From positions 1-34,318 of the forward strand of contig CAZOFH010000010.1 in assembly GCA_964579205.1 (NCBI GenBank): a stretch of 34,318 nt of DNA, in the 5' to 3' direction. Positions 1-7,242 of the stretch are shown here, piece by piece. Every line of letters starts with the position of its first letter. The stretch's first letter is position 1. The notes below the pieces were generated by a model. It did no database searches, was not told the DNA's origin, and saw nothing but the letters and a program-made list of their open reading frames with translations. Source of the stretch: UBA7867 sp964579205 (GTDB lineage: Bacteria; Bacillota; Clostridia; Christensenellales; UBA1242). The position numbers were made by a program, and so were the translations under genes.

Positions 1-121
1 TACAAATTTGCACATTTTATTTTACTAACCCACCCGCTTTGTGGTAATATAAAAATAAGAGTTTTGTTTTGTAGCGACGCGCAATCGACAAACAGACTTC
101 TCGAACATCGGCAAACGAATA

Positions 122-150
122 TTGACAAATTGCCAAATATATATTATAAT
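122..150 (+). promoter_or_regulatory. Consensus sigma-A promoter of the GT28 gene
   Basis: A TTGACA -35 box (122-127) and a TATAAT -10 box (145-150) are separated by exactly 17 bases, a perfect housekeeping promoter. Transcription should begin near 157. This rules out translation from the upstream TTG at 122, which lies in the -35 box. Confidence 0.85.
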
Positions 151-178
151 GCTTATTAAAATTCAAAGGGTACACACA

Positions 179-1327
179 ATGAAAAATATTTTGATTTACA
201 CCGTGACCGCTGGGAGCGGACACAACACATTGGCACAAACCATCAAATCGTCAATAGAAAAATACTGCCCGAACGAGGCAAATATTACTATTATCAATCT
301 TTTTAAGGAATATCCCGACAAATTTAAGGCGTGGCTGTACAATGACGGCTACATAATGAGCGTGAAATACGCCCTCAACATCTATAATGCCGTTTTTAAA
401 AAAAGGCAAGAGGCTGCAAAGTCATTTAAGCAAATCCCCGCTTTTATCAAATACTCGATGCAGGGATTGGACAAAAAAATGCTAAAAACAATCGACGAAT
501 TAAATCCCGATGTGATTTTTTGCACACACTTTTTGCCAGCGACGGTTATGTCAGAACTTCGCAAAAAGGGACAAATCAAAATTCCTGTCGCCACAATGGA
601 GACCGATTTTGCGTACATTCCTTTTTATGAATGTTGCACGCACGTGGACAAAATGTATATGCTAGCGGAAGAATTCGTCAATAGTTATATTCGCGTCGGA
701 TATCGGAGAGATCAAATCGAAGTTTTGGGCTTCCCTTGCAAAATTGAGGCTGAAAATGCAGAACGCGACGCTCAAAAACGCCTCACTTTGTTAATAATGA
801 GTGGCTCAGGGGCATTTACAGGGCTGTATACCCAAATCAAAAATTTGTTGAAAGCCGACCTTGACATTGACATTCTACTACTCAACGGAAAGGATGAGCG
901 CAAGTACAAACACTACACTCGCGTAATTAAAAATATGAAAAAATCAGGTAAATTGCAGAATACGCGCGTGGAAATCTACGGTTTTGTCACAAACGAGCAA
1001 TATCTCAATCTCGCGCGTCGCTCGGATATTATTGTTTCCAAAATGGGTGCAAACTCTTCTATCGAAATCATTAACCTCGGCAAAGTTTTAATCACCACAA
1101 AAAAATTGGCGGAACAAGAAAATGCTAATGTCACCTACTACCAAAAATATATCGACTGCTTCTTTTTGGACAAGCCAACCGACCTGCGCGACTTGATTGA
1201 GAGTGGACAGTTTAGCGCAAAATATCTGGAGAAATATATCAAAAATATAAAAGTTCTGCAGCGCGAAACAGTAAACCAAGATTATGCAAAGTCAATTCTC
1301 AAACTTTGCGATATGCCAATCGCTTAA
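179..1327 (+). CDS. GT28/MGDG-synthase-type glycosyltransferase
   Basis: Likely transfers a sugar from a UDP-sugar to diacylglycerol at the inner membrane face, giving glycolipids that may anchor lipoteichoic acid. The 382-residue protein starts with a beta strand and glycine loop (TAGSGHN, residues 10-16), as in MGDG synthases and processive diacylglycerol glucosyltransferases. The C-terminal half has the YGFV strand and the acidic IEIINLG segment of the GT-B sugar-nucleotide site, although the usual KPGG is replaced by SKMGANSS. Length fits the family. The ATG is chosen because AAAGGG lies 8-9 bases upstream and the promoter sits just before. It is transcribed alone and ends at a terminator. 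A lipid GT4 and an acyltransferase near 25 kb suggest a distributed glycolipid pathway. Acceptor and sugar are not readable from sequence. Confidence 0.8.
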   Translation: MKNILIYTVTAGSGHNTLAQTIKSSIEKYCPNEANITIINLFKEYPDKFKAWLYNDGYIMSVKYALNIYNAVFKKRQEAAKSFKQIPAFIKYSMQGLDKKMLKTIDELNPDVIFCTHFLPATVMSELRKKGQIKIPVATMETDFAYIPFYECCTHVDKMYMLAEEFVNSYIRVGYRRDQIEVLGFPCKIEAENAERDAQKRLTLLIMSGSGAFTGLYTQIKNLLKADLDIDILLLNGKDERKYKHYTRVIKNMKKSGKLQNTRVEIYGFVTNEQYLNLARRSDIIVSKMGANSSIEIINLGKVLITTKKLAEQENANVTYYQKYIDCFFLDKPTDLRDLIESGQFSAKYLEKYIKNIKVLQRETVNQDYAKSILKLCDMPIA

Positions 1328-1443
1328 ATTTAACTCAAAAATAATCCACAAAAAATACTGAAAAAAACACAAAAAATCGCAATTACTGCACTCGAGGGAC
1401 TCAAATATTATTGCGAAATCCCGACTCAGAATAGAATAAAAAG

Positions 1444-1473
1444 TCAAGAGAATATCATCTCTTGATATTTTTG
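1444..1473 (+). terminator. Rho-independent terminator after the GT28 gene
   Basis: Eight-base arms TCAAGAGA and TCTCTTGA with a six-base loop, followed by TATTTTTGT. It lies about 115 bases after the stop codon. Confidence 0.6.
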
Positions 1474-1486
1474 TAATTTACAAAAA

Positions 1487-1600
1487 TTGCAGTTTAGTGA
1501 CAAAATTTTGCAGCATAGTAGCGATTTTTTGCAGGAAAGTTATCCACATTTACACATTTATTGTGGATAAGTCTCGCTTTTAATATTAGATTTTCTGCAA
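1487..1600. other. DnaA-box cluster with 21-bp-spaced repeats
   Basis: Two perfect DnaA boxes (TTATCCACA) face each other at 1540-1548 (+) and 1562-1570 (-). Upstream, TTGCAG occurs at 1487, 1508 and 1529, exactly 21 bases apart (two helical turns), and an inverted copy (CTGCAA) lies at 1595. A very AT-rich stretch follows to about 1680. This is the layout of a DnaA-controlled site, an origin-like element or a DnaA titration site. No dnaA, dnaN or rnpA-rpmH is nearby, so calling it oriC would be speculative. The rest of the 1328-1783 gap holds a terminator and a promoter. Confidence 0.5.
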
Positions 1601-1723
1601 TTTTTTACATATTATTTTTGTTTGTGATACGGAATTTGTGATTTTTTTTGTGAAAAAAAATAGCAAAATAAATATTGATAATATATACGCACACTCTCAC
1701 CCACAAAAAGAGTTCACAAAAAT

Positions 1724-1752
1724 TTGACTAAAACCGCATCATATGATACAAT
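1724..1752 (+). promoter_or_regulatory. Sigma-A promoter of the HopA1-like gene
   Basis: TTGACT (1724-1729), 17-base spacer, TACAAT (1747-1752). Expected transcription start is near 1759, giving a leader of about 25 bases with the GAGGTAA ribosome binding site. Confidence 0.7.
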
Positions 1753-1783
1753 ATATTCTATAACGAATAAATGAGGTAATTTT

Positions 1784-3424
1784 ATGATTAGACCAAACTA
1801 TTTTTTTGAATACTTGCTCGCCAATCTTGACATTATCGACCAAGCAAAGCACAACACTGCGGACTTTTGCCACGAACTACTTACGAAAGGTGTCCGCGGT
1901 CAAACTGAGGTTTATCAGGCTTTGAACAAAAACAGCACACCATATCCCGACTTGACTTATCAAGATTTGGCGAAATTCGCCAAAGAGGTCTATGCAATTA
2001 GGTACCAGCAAATCATTAGTAGCAACAGCAACCTCGTCGCAAATAAAGATTGGGCGCCTGACAAAATTTCGGAAAAAGAATGCTTTGATATGTTTTTTAC
2101 TGAGGACCAATTCACGCAATGGGGCTTTAGTAATCAGAGCTTCTTTTACCCTCCACTAACTGAAAAAAACAAAAATCAGGTTTTAGCTGAGCAATTTTTG
2201 CATTTTAGTCCTAATGGTTACCCTGAAAAAACCAAACAGACAGACTCAAGAAACATCACAAAACGCATTTATTTTAACGTTTCGCCACAAAATGCACTCA
2301 ATATTACTCGTGAATTGGCGCAATATGCCGCTGACACGGGCGAAAAAGTGTATTGCAAATTTTCGACCAGTGCAAAACGCAGCGACCCGCTACTTTTTTA
2401 CACAAATGATGAGCAACTCCCTCGCCTTTTGGGCTTCCTTGACCAGTTGGAGACGGTTCACCCAGAATATTTGGAGCCTGCGGACTGCCGTCAGCCGTTT
2501 CTTGCCCCAGTTCGCCCTTATTGCGGCATTGCGGATGAGCCTGAGGATATAAAATTTTACTCAAACGGCAAAGAATATAGCAAAAAAACCTCATTTAACT
2601 ACGAAATGAGCGCTGCTATAGGTGACTTTTTGGAAATTGCTTCGAGTGTAATTATTGACCGAACAGATTTTGCAAACGCTACCTATGTAATCGGAAAAGA
2701 TAATCAATCTGTAGACGCAAAACAATATACCGAATATTTGACCTGGCTCAAATTCGGAAAAACTCTAGTAAAATGTCAAGAAAAATTCAAAAATGCTAAC
2801 AGCGAATATGCAAAGCAGCAACAACAACTGACGGAAGAACTTTGGGGACAATATATCGAAGCGCGCGCAAACCCAAATCATTACCTTGCAAAGTCGATTG
2901 CTGAAACTAGTCAGATGCTTTATCAAAGTATTGTGGACAAAAATCCCGCGACAAAAACAAGTGTCACCATTCGCTCGCATCTTGATTATAAAAAATTCTT
3001 GCACAGCAGCAGCGACCAAAAAGAGGCTCAAGAATCTTTGGAAAAGAATGGTTATTGGGAGGCAACTCTCAACATTGACCTCAATCTTCACTCTGAATTG
3101 TTCAAAAACTTTGCCGTTGACCAGCAAACTCAGCAATTTTTTGACACAAAGTCAGCCGACAACTTTTTCGCTTCAAACATAGAAAAATATCTATCCGAGC
3201 ACAATCGCTCTAGCGTTATTTCATTCCTCAACATCAGCACGGTCGCAAATCTTAATGAATATTGGACGGCAAAAGAAAGCGGGATAATCGCATACGCAGG
3301 CAGTGGAATTGCCCCTGCAGAAATCAACTCATTCAGCGCGCCAAAAATCAGGCACGACATCGAAAAAGAAGCTGCACACAATAATGAACACAAATCTGAC
3401 TCAAAGGCGGAAATGAGCAAATAA
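1784..3424 (+). CDS. Large unknown protein with a HopA1-like central segment
   Basis: A 546-residue protein without signal peptide or membrane segment, so probably cytoplasmic. The central part (about residues 165-260) has the pattern of HopA1-type domains known from Pseudomonas effectors and from uncharacterised proteins near lanthipeptide or kinase genes: RIYFNV, then a helix, KFSTSAKRSD, LLFYTND, a long helix, and a segment ending GIADEP. Residues 330-365 are rich in Lys, Glu and Gln and look helical; the last 25 residues are charged and low-complexity. The start is supported by GAGGTAA 7 bases upstream and its own promoter. It is monocistronic and ends at a strong terminator. I recognise the resemblance only from the motif pattern and assign no enzymatic function. 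Confidence 0.45.
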   Translation: MIRPNYFFEYLLANLDIIDQAKHNTADFCHELLTKGVRGQTEVYQALNKNSTPYPDLTYQDLAKFAKEVYAIRYQQIISSNSNLVANKDWAPDKISEKECFDMFFTEDQFTQWGFSNQSFFYPPLTEKNKNQVLAEQFLHFSPNGYPEKTKQTDSRNITKRIYFNVSPQNALNITRELAQYAADTGEKVYCKFSTSAKRSDPLLFYTNDEQLPRLLGFLDQLETVHPEYLEPADCRQPFLAPVRPYCGIADEPEDIKFYSNGKEYSKKTSFNYEMSAAIGDFLEIASSVIIDRTDFANATYVIGKDNQSVDAKQYTEYLTWLKFGKTLVKCQEKFKNANSEYAKQQQQLTEELWGQYIEARANPNHYLAKSIAETSQMLYQSIVDKNPATKTSVTIRSHLDYKKFLHSSSDQKEAQESLEKNGYWEATLNIDLNLHSELFKNFAVDQQTQQFFDTKSADNFFASNIEKYLSEHNRSSVISFLNISTVANLNEYWTAKESGIIAYAGSGIAPAEINSFSAPKIRHDIEKEAAHNNEHKSDSKAEMSK

Positions 3425-3525
3425 TAACTCAAAATCACGAAAAACTCAGTAAAAACGACAAAAAACACTAAAAAAACGACTTTTGGAGTGACTTTTGAGC
3501 ACTAGATAACGAAATTATCAAAACT

Positions 3526-3577
3526 AAAAGAGCATATCGGTGAGGCAAGCATCAGCCTCGGATATGCTCTTATTTTA
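3526..3577 (+). terminator. Strong terminator after the HopA1-like gene
   Basis: Arms AAGAGCATATC (3528-3538) and GGATATGCTCTT with an inner GAGGC/GCCTC stem, followed by ATTTTAT. It lies about 100 bases past the stop codon. Confidence 0.75.
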
Positions 3578-3714
3578 TGTCGAAAGCATCGATTTTGCCA
3601 ATAAAAAAGGTTCAATTAGCGTCGATTTTTTCTGCTCCATAATTCCAAATAATTAAAACTTTGTTGCAAAATTACAGCATATTAAATATTTTTAGTCAAT
3701 TATATTTGATTGTT

Positions 3715-3747
3715 AAAAAGAAAAATCACTTTTTGGAAGTGATTTTG
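3715..3747 (-). terminator. Terminator overlapping the 3' end of the first XRE gene
   Basis: On the minus strand, AAAATCACTT and AAGTGATTTT pair around a short loop and are followed by TTTTTCTTTTT. The left arm includes the last codons of the gene. Confidence 0.65.
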
Positions 3748-4310
3748 TTGAGAAAACAGCCTAGAATTACTAGAACTTGAGCAACAACGCCGACGATAAA
3801 AATAAACCAATACTGCCACGAATTTAGCAGCACATAAATCGTACCGATTGTGGACCAGACAAATCCAGTTATTGCGATGAACAGCGCAAATCGATTGAAC
3901 CAAAGCGCGCAAAATACAATAGCCAAAATGAAACTAACAGGAATTGCGGCGATAAAAATTATCCAGACTTGCTCAGATACACCGCAACTGATGCAAATAT
4001 AATACGCGATAACCGCGGCGAACCACACACCCACAATACCCAAAAGGCTGATGACAACATTTTTTAGTTTGAATTTGCGGTCGATATTTTGCTTTTGGGT
4101 ATAAATAAGGTCGTTGACTTTTACATCAAAAAAGTCGGCGATATTTACCATTGTCTCGACATCGGGCAGCACGGCACCAACCTCCCATTTGGACACGGCT
4201 TTGTCTGAATAATTAAGCGCCTCAGCCAACTTGCTCTGCGTGAGGTTTTTGGCTTTCCGCAGGCGCAACAAATTGTGTGAAAAGTTTTGTTTTATTTCTT
4301 CCTCAGTCAC
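3726..4310 (-). CDS. XRE-family regulator with a C-terminal membrane domain
   Basis: A 194-residue protein. Residues 10-65 form a lambda-repressor-type helix-turn-helix (LRLRKAKNLTQSKLAEALNY, then SDKAVSKWE and LPDVETMVNIADFF), which binds DNA. After a basic linker (about 70-80) come four hydrophobic segments (about 85-105, 113-135, 137-158, 163-185), so the regulator is held at the membrane and may sense envelope state. The start is GTG, with AAAGGAGAG six bases upstream; no in-frame ATG fits better. Its terminator overlaps the stop codon. A paralogue of the same design lies at 26.6 kb, so the genome probably carries a family. Targets are unknown. Confidence 0.8.
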   Translation of the reverse strand: MTEEEIKQNFSHNLLRLRKAKNLTQSKLAEALNYSDKAVSKWEVGAVLPDVETMVNIADFFDVKVNDLIYTQKQNIDRKFKLKNVVISLLGIVGVWFAAVIAYYICISCGVSEQVWIIFIAAIPVSFILAIVFCALWFNRFALFIAITGFVWSTIGTIYVLLNSWQYWFIFIVGVVAQVLVILGCFLNKITSKK

Positions 4311-4500
4311 AGAAACTCTCCTTTTATCTTTTACTTATAACCTATTTATTCATATTAAACATTACAAAATATTTTTTGTGCAAGCCCTCCCCACAGCGCC
4401 GCTTCCCCCCCCCCCACTTTTTACCGCACAGCGGCGTGGATACAAGCAACAGCAGTGTTACTTCACAGGCTCGCAAAACAAAGCAAGAGCTATACAATGG

Positions 4501-4583
4501 GGCGGCTTGCCGTCGGCGCGTTCGCGCCGAATGCGTCCGCAGGGCGCATAGTGCGTGCTGACGCACGCACACAGCAAGCCGCC
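4501..4583 (+). repeat. Cloverleaf GC-rich repeat, copy 1
   Basis: Outer arms GGCGGCTTGC (4501-4510) and GCAAGCCGCC (4574-4583) enclose three hairpins: TCGGCGC/GCGCCGA, ATGCGTCC/GGGCGCAT and GTGCGTG/CACGCAC. It lies between the divergent XRE and degV genes, in AT-rich surroundings, about 90 bases after a C11-type run near 4407. The first hairpin differs in sequence from the other copies but keeps its pairing. The flanks (4383-4500 and 4584-4620) are also GC-rich and encode nothing convincing. Confidence 0.85.
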
Positions 4584-4662
4584 GCCCCTGCGGGACGCAC
4601 GCCCTCTCATACTCAATAATAGCACAAAACAAGCCAAAAATCAACTATTTTGTAGCCAAATT

Positions 4663-4718
4663 TGGCGTACTCTCTCGCCAAGAGAGTGCCGAGAATTTGC
4701 AAGAGAGTCAATTCTTGC
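4663..4718 (+). other. Two small hairpins upstream of degV
   Basis: ACTCTCT-cgcca-AGAGAGT (4669-4687, extended by GGC/GCC) and GCAAGA/TCTTGC (4699-4718) share the repeated word AAGAGAGT. They lie 70-125 bases before degV. They could end upstream transcription or form a leader structure; neither is proven. Confidence 0.3.
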
Positions 4719-4788
4719 CTATTAGGGTGCAAAATACAAGCAAAATAAATACAATTATTTTATACAAAAAAGCGAGGTAAATTTTATT

Positions 4789-5649
4789 ATGAAAATAGCA
4801 CTTACTGCTGAAAGCACAGTAGATTTGCCACAAGACTTATTGCAACAATTTGACATACAGGTAGTACCTTTTTATGTAGTTTTGGGCGATGAATACATTG
4901 AGGACGGCGAAGGCGTGTCACAAAAAATATATAATTATGTAGCAGAGACCAAACAACTGCCCAAAACCGCAGCCATCAACATTTCAGACTTTGAGGAGTT
5001 TTTTGGCAAAATTAAGCAGGATTATGACGCAATCATTCACATAAGTTTGAGCAGTGGACTCAGCAGCGCTTGCGCCAATGCAAAGGCTGCTGCGGCAAAT
5101 TTTGAGAATGTTTACGTCATCGATTCGCTGCAACTTTCGACAGGTATTGCCCTGTTGGCGATTTATGCAAGACAACTAATCGATGAGGGGCGCGAAGTAA
5201 CAGAAATCGTGAAACTTGTCAATCAAAAGGTTCCGAGGATGCAGACTGGATTTATCCTAGAAAATCTAAACTACCTATACAAGGGCGGCAGATGCAGCGC
5301 TTTGGCGCTTTTGGGGGCGAATATTCTCAAAATTAAGCCGCAAATCGAGATGAAAGATGGCAAATTGTCGGTAAAAAGGAAATTTATCGGCAATATGAAG
5401 TCGGTTGCGGACAAATACATCACCGCCCTGCTCCAAGACTACCCCACCCCAAAACTCGACTATGTTTTCATCACGCATTCGTCAGATATGCCTGAAATCG
5501 TAGAAAGTTTTAAGGCAAAACTGGCAGAGCGCGGCTTTGAGCATATTTATGACACCTTTGCTAAAGGTACGATTTGTAGTCACTGCGGGCAAAACTGCAT
5601 CGGTATTCTATTTGACGGAGGCGAAAAAAGTATTGAACAGCAAGATTAA
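4789..5649 (+). CDS. degV: DegV-family fatty-acid-binding protein
   Basis: Members of this family bind a single fatty acid; in Firmicutes the related FakB proteins present fatty acids to the kinase FakA for phospholipid synthesis. The 286-residue protein begins with the typical IALTAESTVDLP strand and loop. It has the conserved HISLSSGLSSA segment (about residues 84-94), the LENLNYLYKGGRCS motif (about 160-173) and a C-terminal SHCGQNCIGILF loop, where the family usually has HxGPGxxG; the histidine and second glycine remain but Pro-Gly is Gln-Asn. GAGGTAA precedes the ATG by 8 bases. The SGNH gene downstream starts inside its last codons, so the two are co-translated. No fakA kinase is in the window. 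Confidence 0.9.
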   Translation: MKIALTAESTVDLPQDLLQQFDIQVVPFYVVLGDEYIEDGEGVSQKIYNYVAETKQLPKTAAINISDFEEFFGKIKQDYDAIIHISLSSGLSSACANAKAAAANFENVYVIDSLQLSTGIALLAIYARQLIDEGREVTEIVKLVNQKVPRMQTGFILENLNYLYKGGRCSALALLGANILKIKPQIEMKDGKLSVKRKFIGNMKSVADKYITALLQDYPTPKLDYVFITHSSDMPEIVESFKAKLAERGFEHIYDTFAKGTICSHCGQNCIGILFDGGEKSIEQQD

Positions 5650-6337
5650 TTTGGTAATTTTGGGCGACTCGAATGCCAAAGGCGTTATCCGCGACATTCA
5701 AGACAAGTATGTCGTTGAGCCGAACAGTGCGGTGAATTTGATAACGGAAAAACTGCAATGCGAAACTCACAACATCTCATTTTTTGGGCAAACACTAGAG
5801 AAAGCATACAAAAAAGGTTTTGTAAAGAAAGTTTTGGAATACAAAAACGAGGACGCTAGGAATATTGTCGTGATTAATTTGGGCGGCAACGATTCTGACT
5901 ACGACTGGACAAAAGTCAGCAAAGAGCCGACTGAAATACACTCGTCGCGCACAAATCTGGATAATTTTGAAAAATACTACCGCGAGGCAATTCACTTTTT
6001 GCGGGAAAATGGTTTTGAAGTGTATATGTGCAGTCTACTCCCCTTTGTACCCAAATTGTATTTTGATACCGTGGTGTCAAAATTGGGGCGCGCGCACAAC
6101 ATAATGTTTTACTTGGACAATGATGTAAACAACCTGCTGTCTGACCAAATTACTTTTAATGAAAAAATCATCGAGATAGCAAAGAGCGAAAAAGTGAAAT
6201 TGCTCGACCTGCGCACGCTAATACAAAAAAATAAGAATTGGAAAAAACTCTATTGCGACGACGGAATTCATTTGTCAACCGTTGGTCACGAATTTTTGGC
6301 AAAGAAAGTTTTGGAGACTTATGTCAACCAAGAATAA
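5633..6337 (+). CDS. SGNH/GDSL-family hydrolase
   Basis: A predicted serine esterase or lipase of the SGNH fold, 234 residues, no signal peptide. Catalytic blocks are present: GDSN (residues 11-14, nucleophile Ser13), Gly in block II (FFGQ, about 50-53), GGND (84-87) and the DGIH dyad (Asp210, His213). I place the start at TTG 5633 because the GDS strand begins seven residues later, as usual in the family, and GGAGG lies 11 bases upstream inside degV. The open frame extends further upstream, but only within degV. The 17-base overlap implies translational coupling, so the esterase may act on an acyl substrate linked to the DegV fatty-acid route. A terminator follows immediately. Confidence 0.8.
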   Translation: MNSKINLVILGDSNAKGVIRDIQDKYVVEPNSAVNLITEKLQCETHNISFFGQTLEKAYKKGFVKKVLEYKNEDARNIVVINLGGNDSDYDWTKVSKEPTEIHSSRTNLDNFEKYYREAIHFLRENGFEVYMCSLLPFVPKLYFDTVVSKLGRAHNIMFYLDNDVNNLLSDQITFNEKIIEIAKSEKVKLLDLRTLIQKNKNWKKLYCDDGIHLSTVGHEFLAKKVLETYVNQE

Positions 6338-6345
6338 ATCAATAT

Positions 6346-6376
6346 AAAAAGCGCATCAAAAAGTGCGCTTTTTTAT
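6346..6376 (+). terminator. Terminator of the degV-SGNH operon
   Basis: AAAAAGCGCA, eight-base loop, TGCGCTTTTTT and further T residues; starts nine bases after the stop codon. Confidence 0.85.
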
Positions 6377-6609
6377 TATTTTTTGATAATTCGAGATAAA
6401 TTTTATTCAACTCAAAATCCTCTACAAATTCATAAAAATACATAAAACACGCATTTTTGTTGATTTTTTGCTAAAAAACGCGAAAAAATCAAGTATTATG
6501 CAGGTACTATGCATATATTATGTACAAAAATTTTTGTTTGGCTAAGTAAAATTTATTGTATTTTTGCGCATTTTGTGATACTATAAATAAAACTACAGCG
6601 AGGTGAAAT

Positions 6610-6876
6610 ATGATACACTCTCTATCGGGCGGGAAATTAAAGGATTTGGATTATGCAGACTTTGTCAAAGTAAAGTTTGAGTATTCTGGCGAGGAAAAAA
6701 TAGGCTGGTTTGTTACCGATATTATCGACATAAATATCGGCGATACAGTCATTATTCCGTATGGTTTCCCAGTAGTCGAAATACGCGGAATTGTGCAAAA
6801 AATCGAGCGCAACCTATCTAGCCAAGTCGCACCCGTACCCATAAAAAGAGCAAAATATATCATTAAAAAGCTATAA
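6610..6876 (+). CDS. Small protein of unknown function (88 aa)
   Basis: A real gene by its signals: GAGGTGA seven bases before the ATG, a TATAAA-like -10 element about 30 bases upstream and a strong terminator about 200 bases after. The product is mostly beta-prone with charged turns (VKVKFEYSGEEKIGWFVTD, GDTVIIPYG, VVEIRGIVQKIE) and a basic C terminus (KRAKYIIKKL). The pattern resembles a small beta-barrel of KOW/PrcB-like type with an IPYG turn, but I do not recognise a family. No membrane segment. It stands alone between two terminators. Confidence 0.6.
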   Translation: MIHSLSGGKLKDLDYADFVKVKFEYSGEEKIGWFVTDIIDINIGDTVIIPYGFPVVEIRGIVQKIERNLSSQVAPVPIKRAKYIIKKL

Positions 6877-7071
6877 CCGAACCACAAAACTAGGAGAATG
6901 TTAATTTTTGTCACTTACACGCATTTTTTAACCACTTAGCCGCAATTTTTTGCAATTATGTCGCGATTTTTGTTTTTATTATAAACAAAACCATAATCGC
7001 GTGCGCAACAATTAATCATATATGCGCAAACATAATTAACCGCATATCCTTACCGCCTGCTAATCAATAAA

Positions 7072-7110
7072 AAGAATAAAAGCCTCTTTGTTTGAGGCTT
7101 TTATTCTTAC
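7072..7110 (+). terminator. Terminator, probably bidirectional
   Basis: A perfect 15-base stem (AAGAATAAAAGCCTC and its complement) with a seven-base loop. T-rich sequence follows on the plus strand. The rest of the gap 6877-7242 is AT-rich and I see no gene in it. Confidence 0.75.
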
Positions 7111-7183
7111 ATTTTACAATTTTATTTTTATTTAATTAAATTTATTTTTTATCAATTTTTCTTATTTATTATCGTTTTTCAAC

Positions 7184-7212
7184 AAAAAACAGCATTTTAT
7201 GCTGTTTTTTTG
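7184..7212 (-). terminator. Terminator of groS-groL
   Basis: AAAAAACAGCAT and ATGCTGTTTTTT pair around a three-base loop, about 30 bases beyond the groL stop codon. T runs lie on both sides. Confidence 0.75.
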
Positions 7213-7242
7213 TTATTTTTTTATGATTTTTTATCATTTTAT

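Noticed and set aside
1487..1600. Calling this oriC outright
   Set aside because: Only two perfect boxes and no dnaA/dnaN/gyr neighbours; kept as a DnaA-site cluster.
4231..4644. Open frames over the GC-rich repeat (both strands)
   Set aside because: They are by-products of the cloverleaf repeat and its flanks; Arg/Cys-rich products, no ribosome binding site, no conservation between copies.
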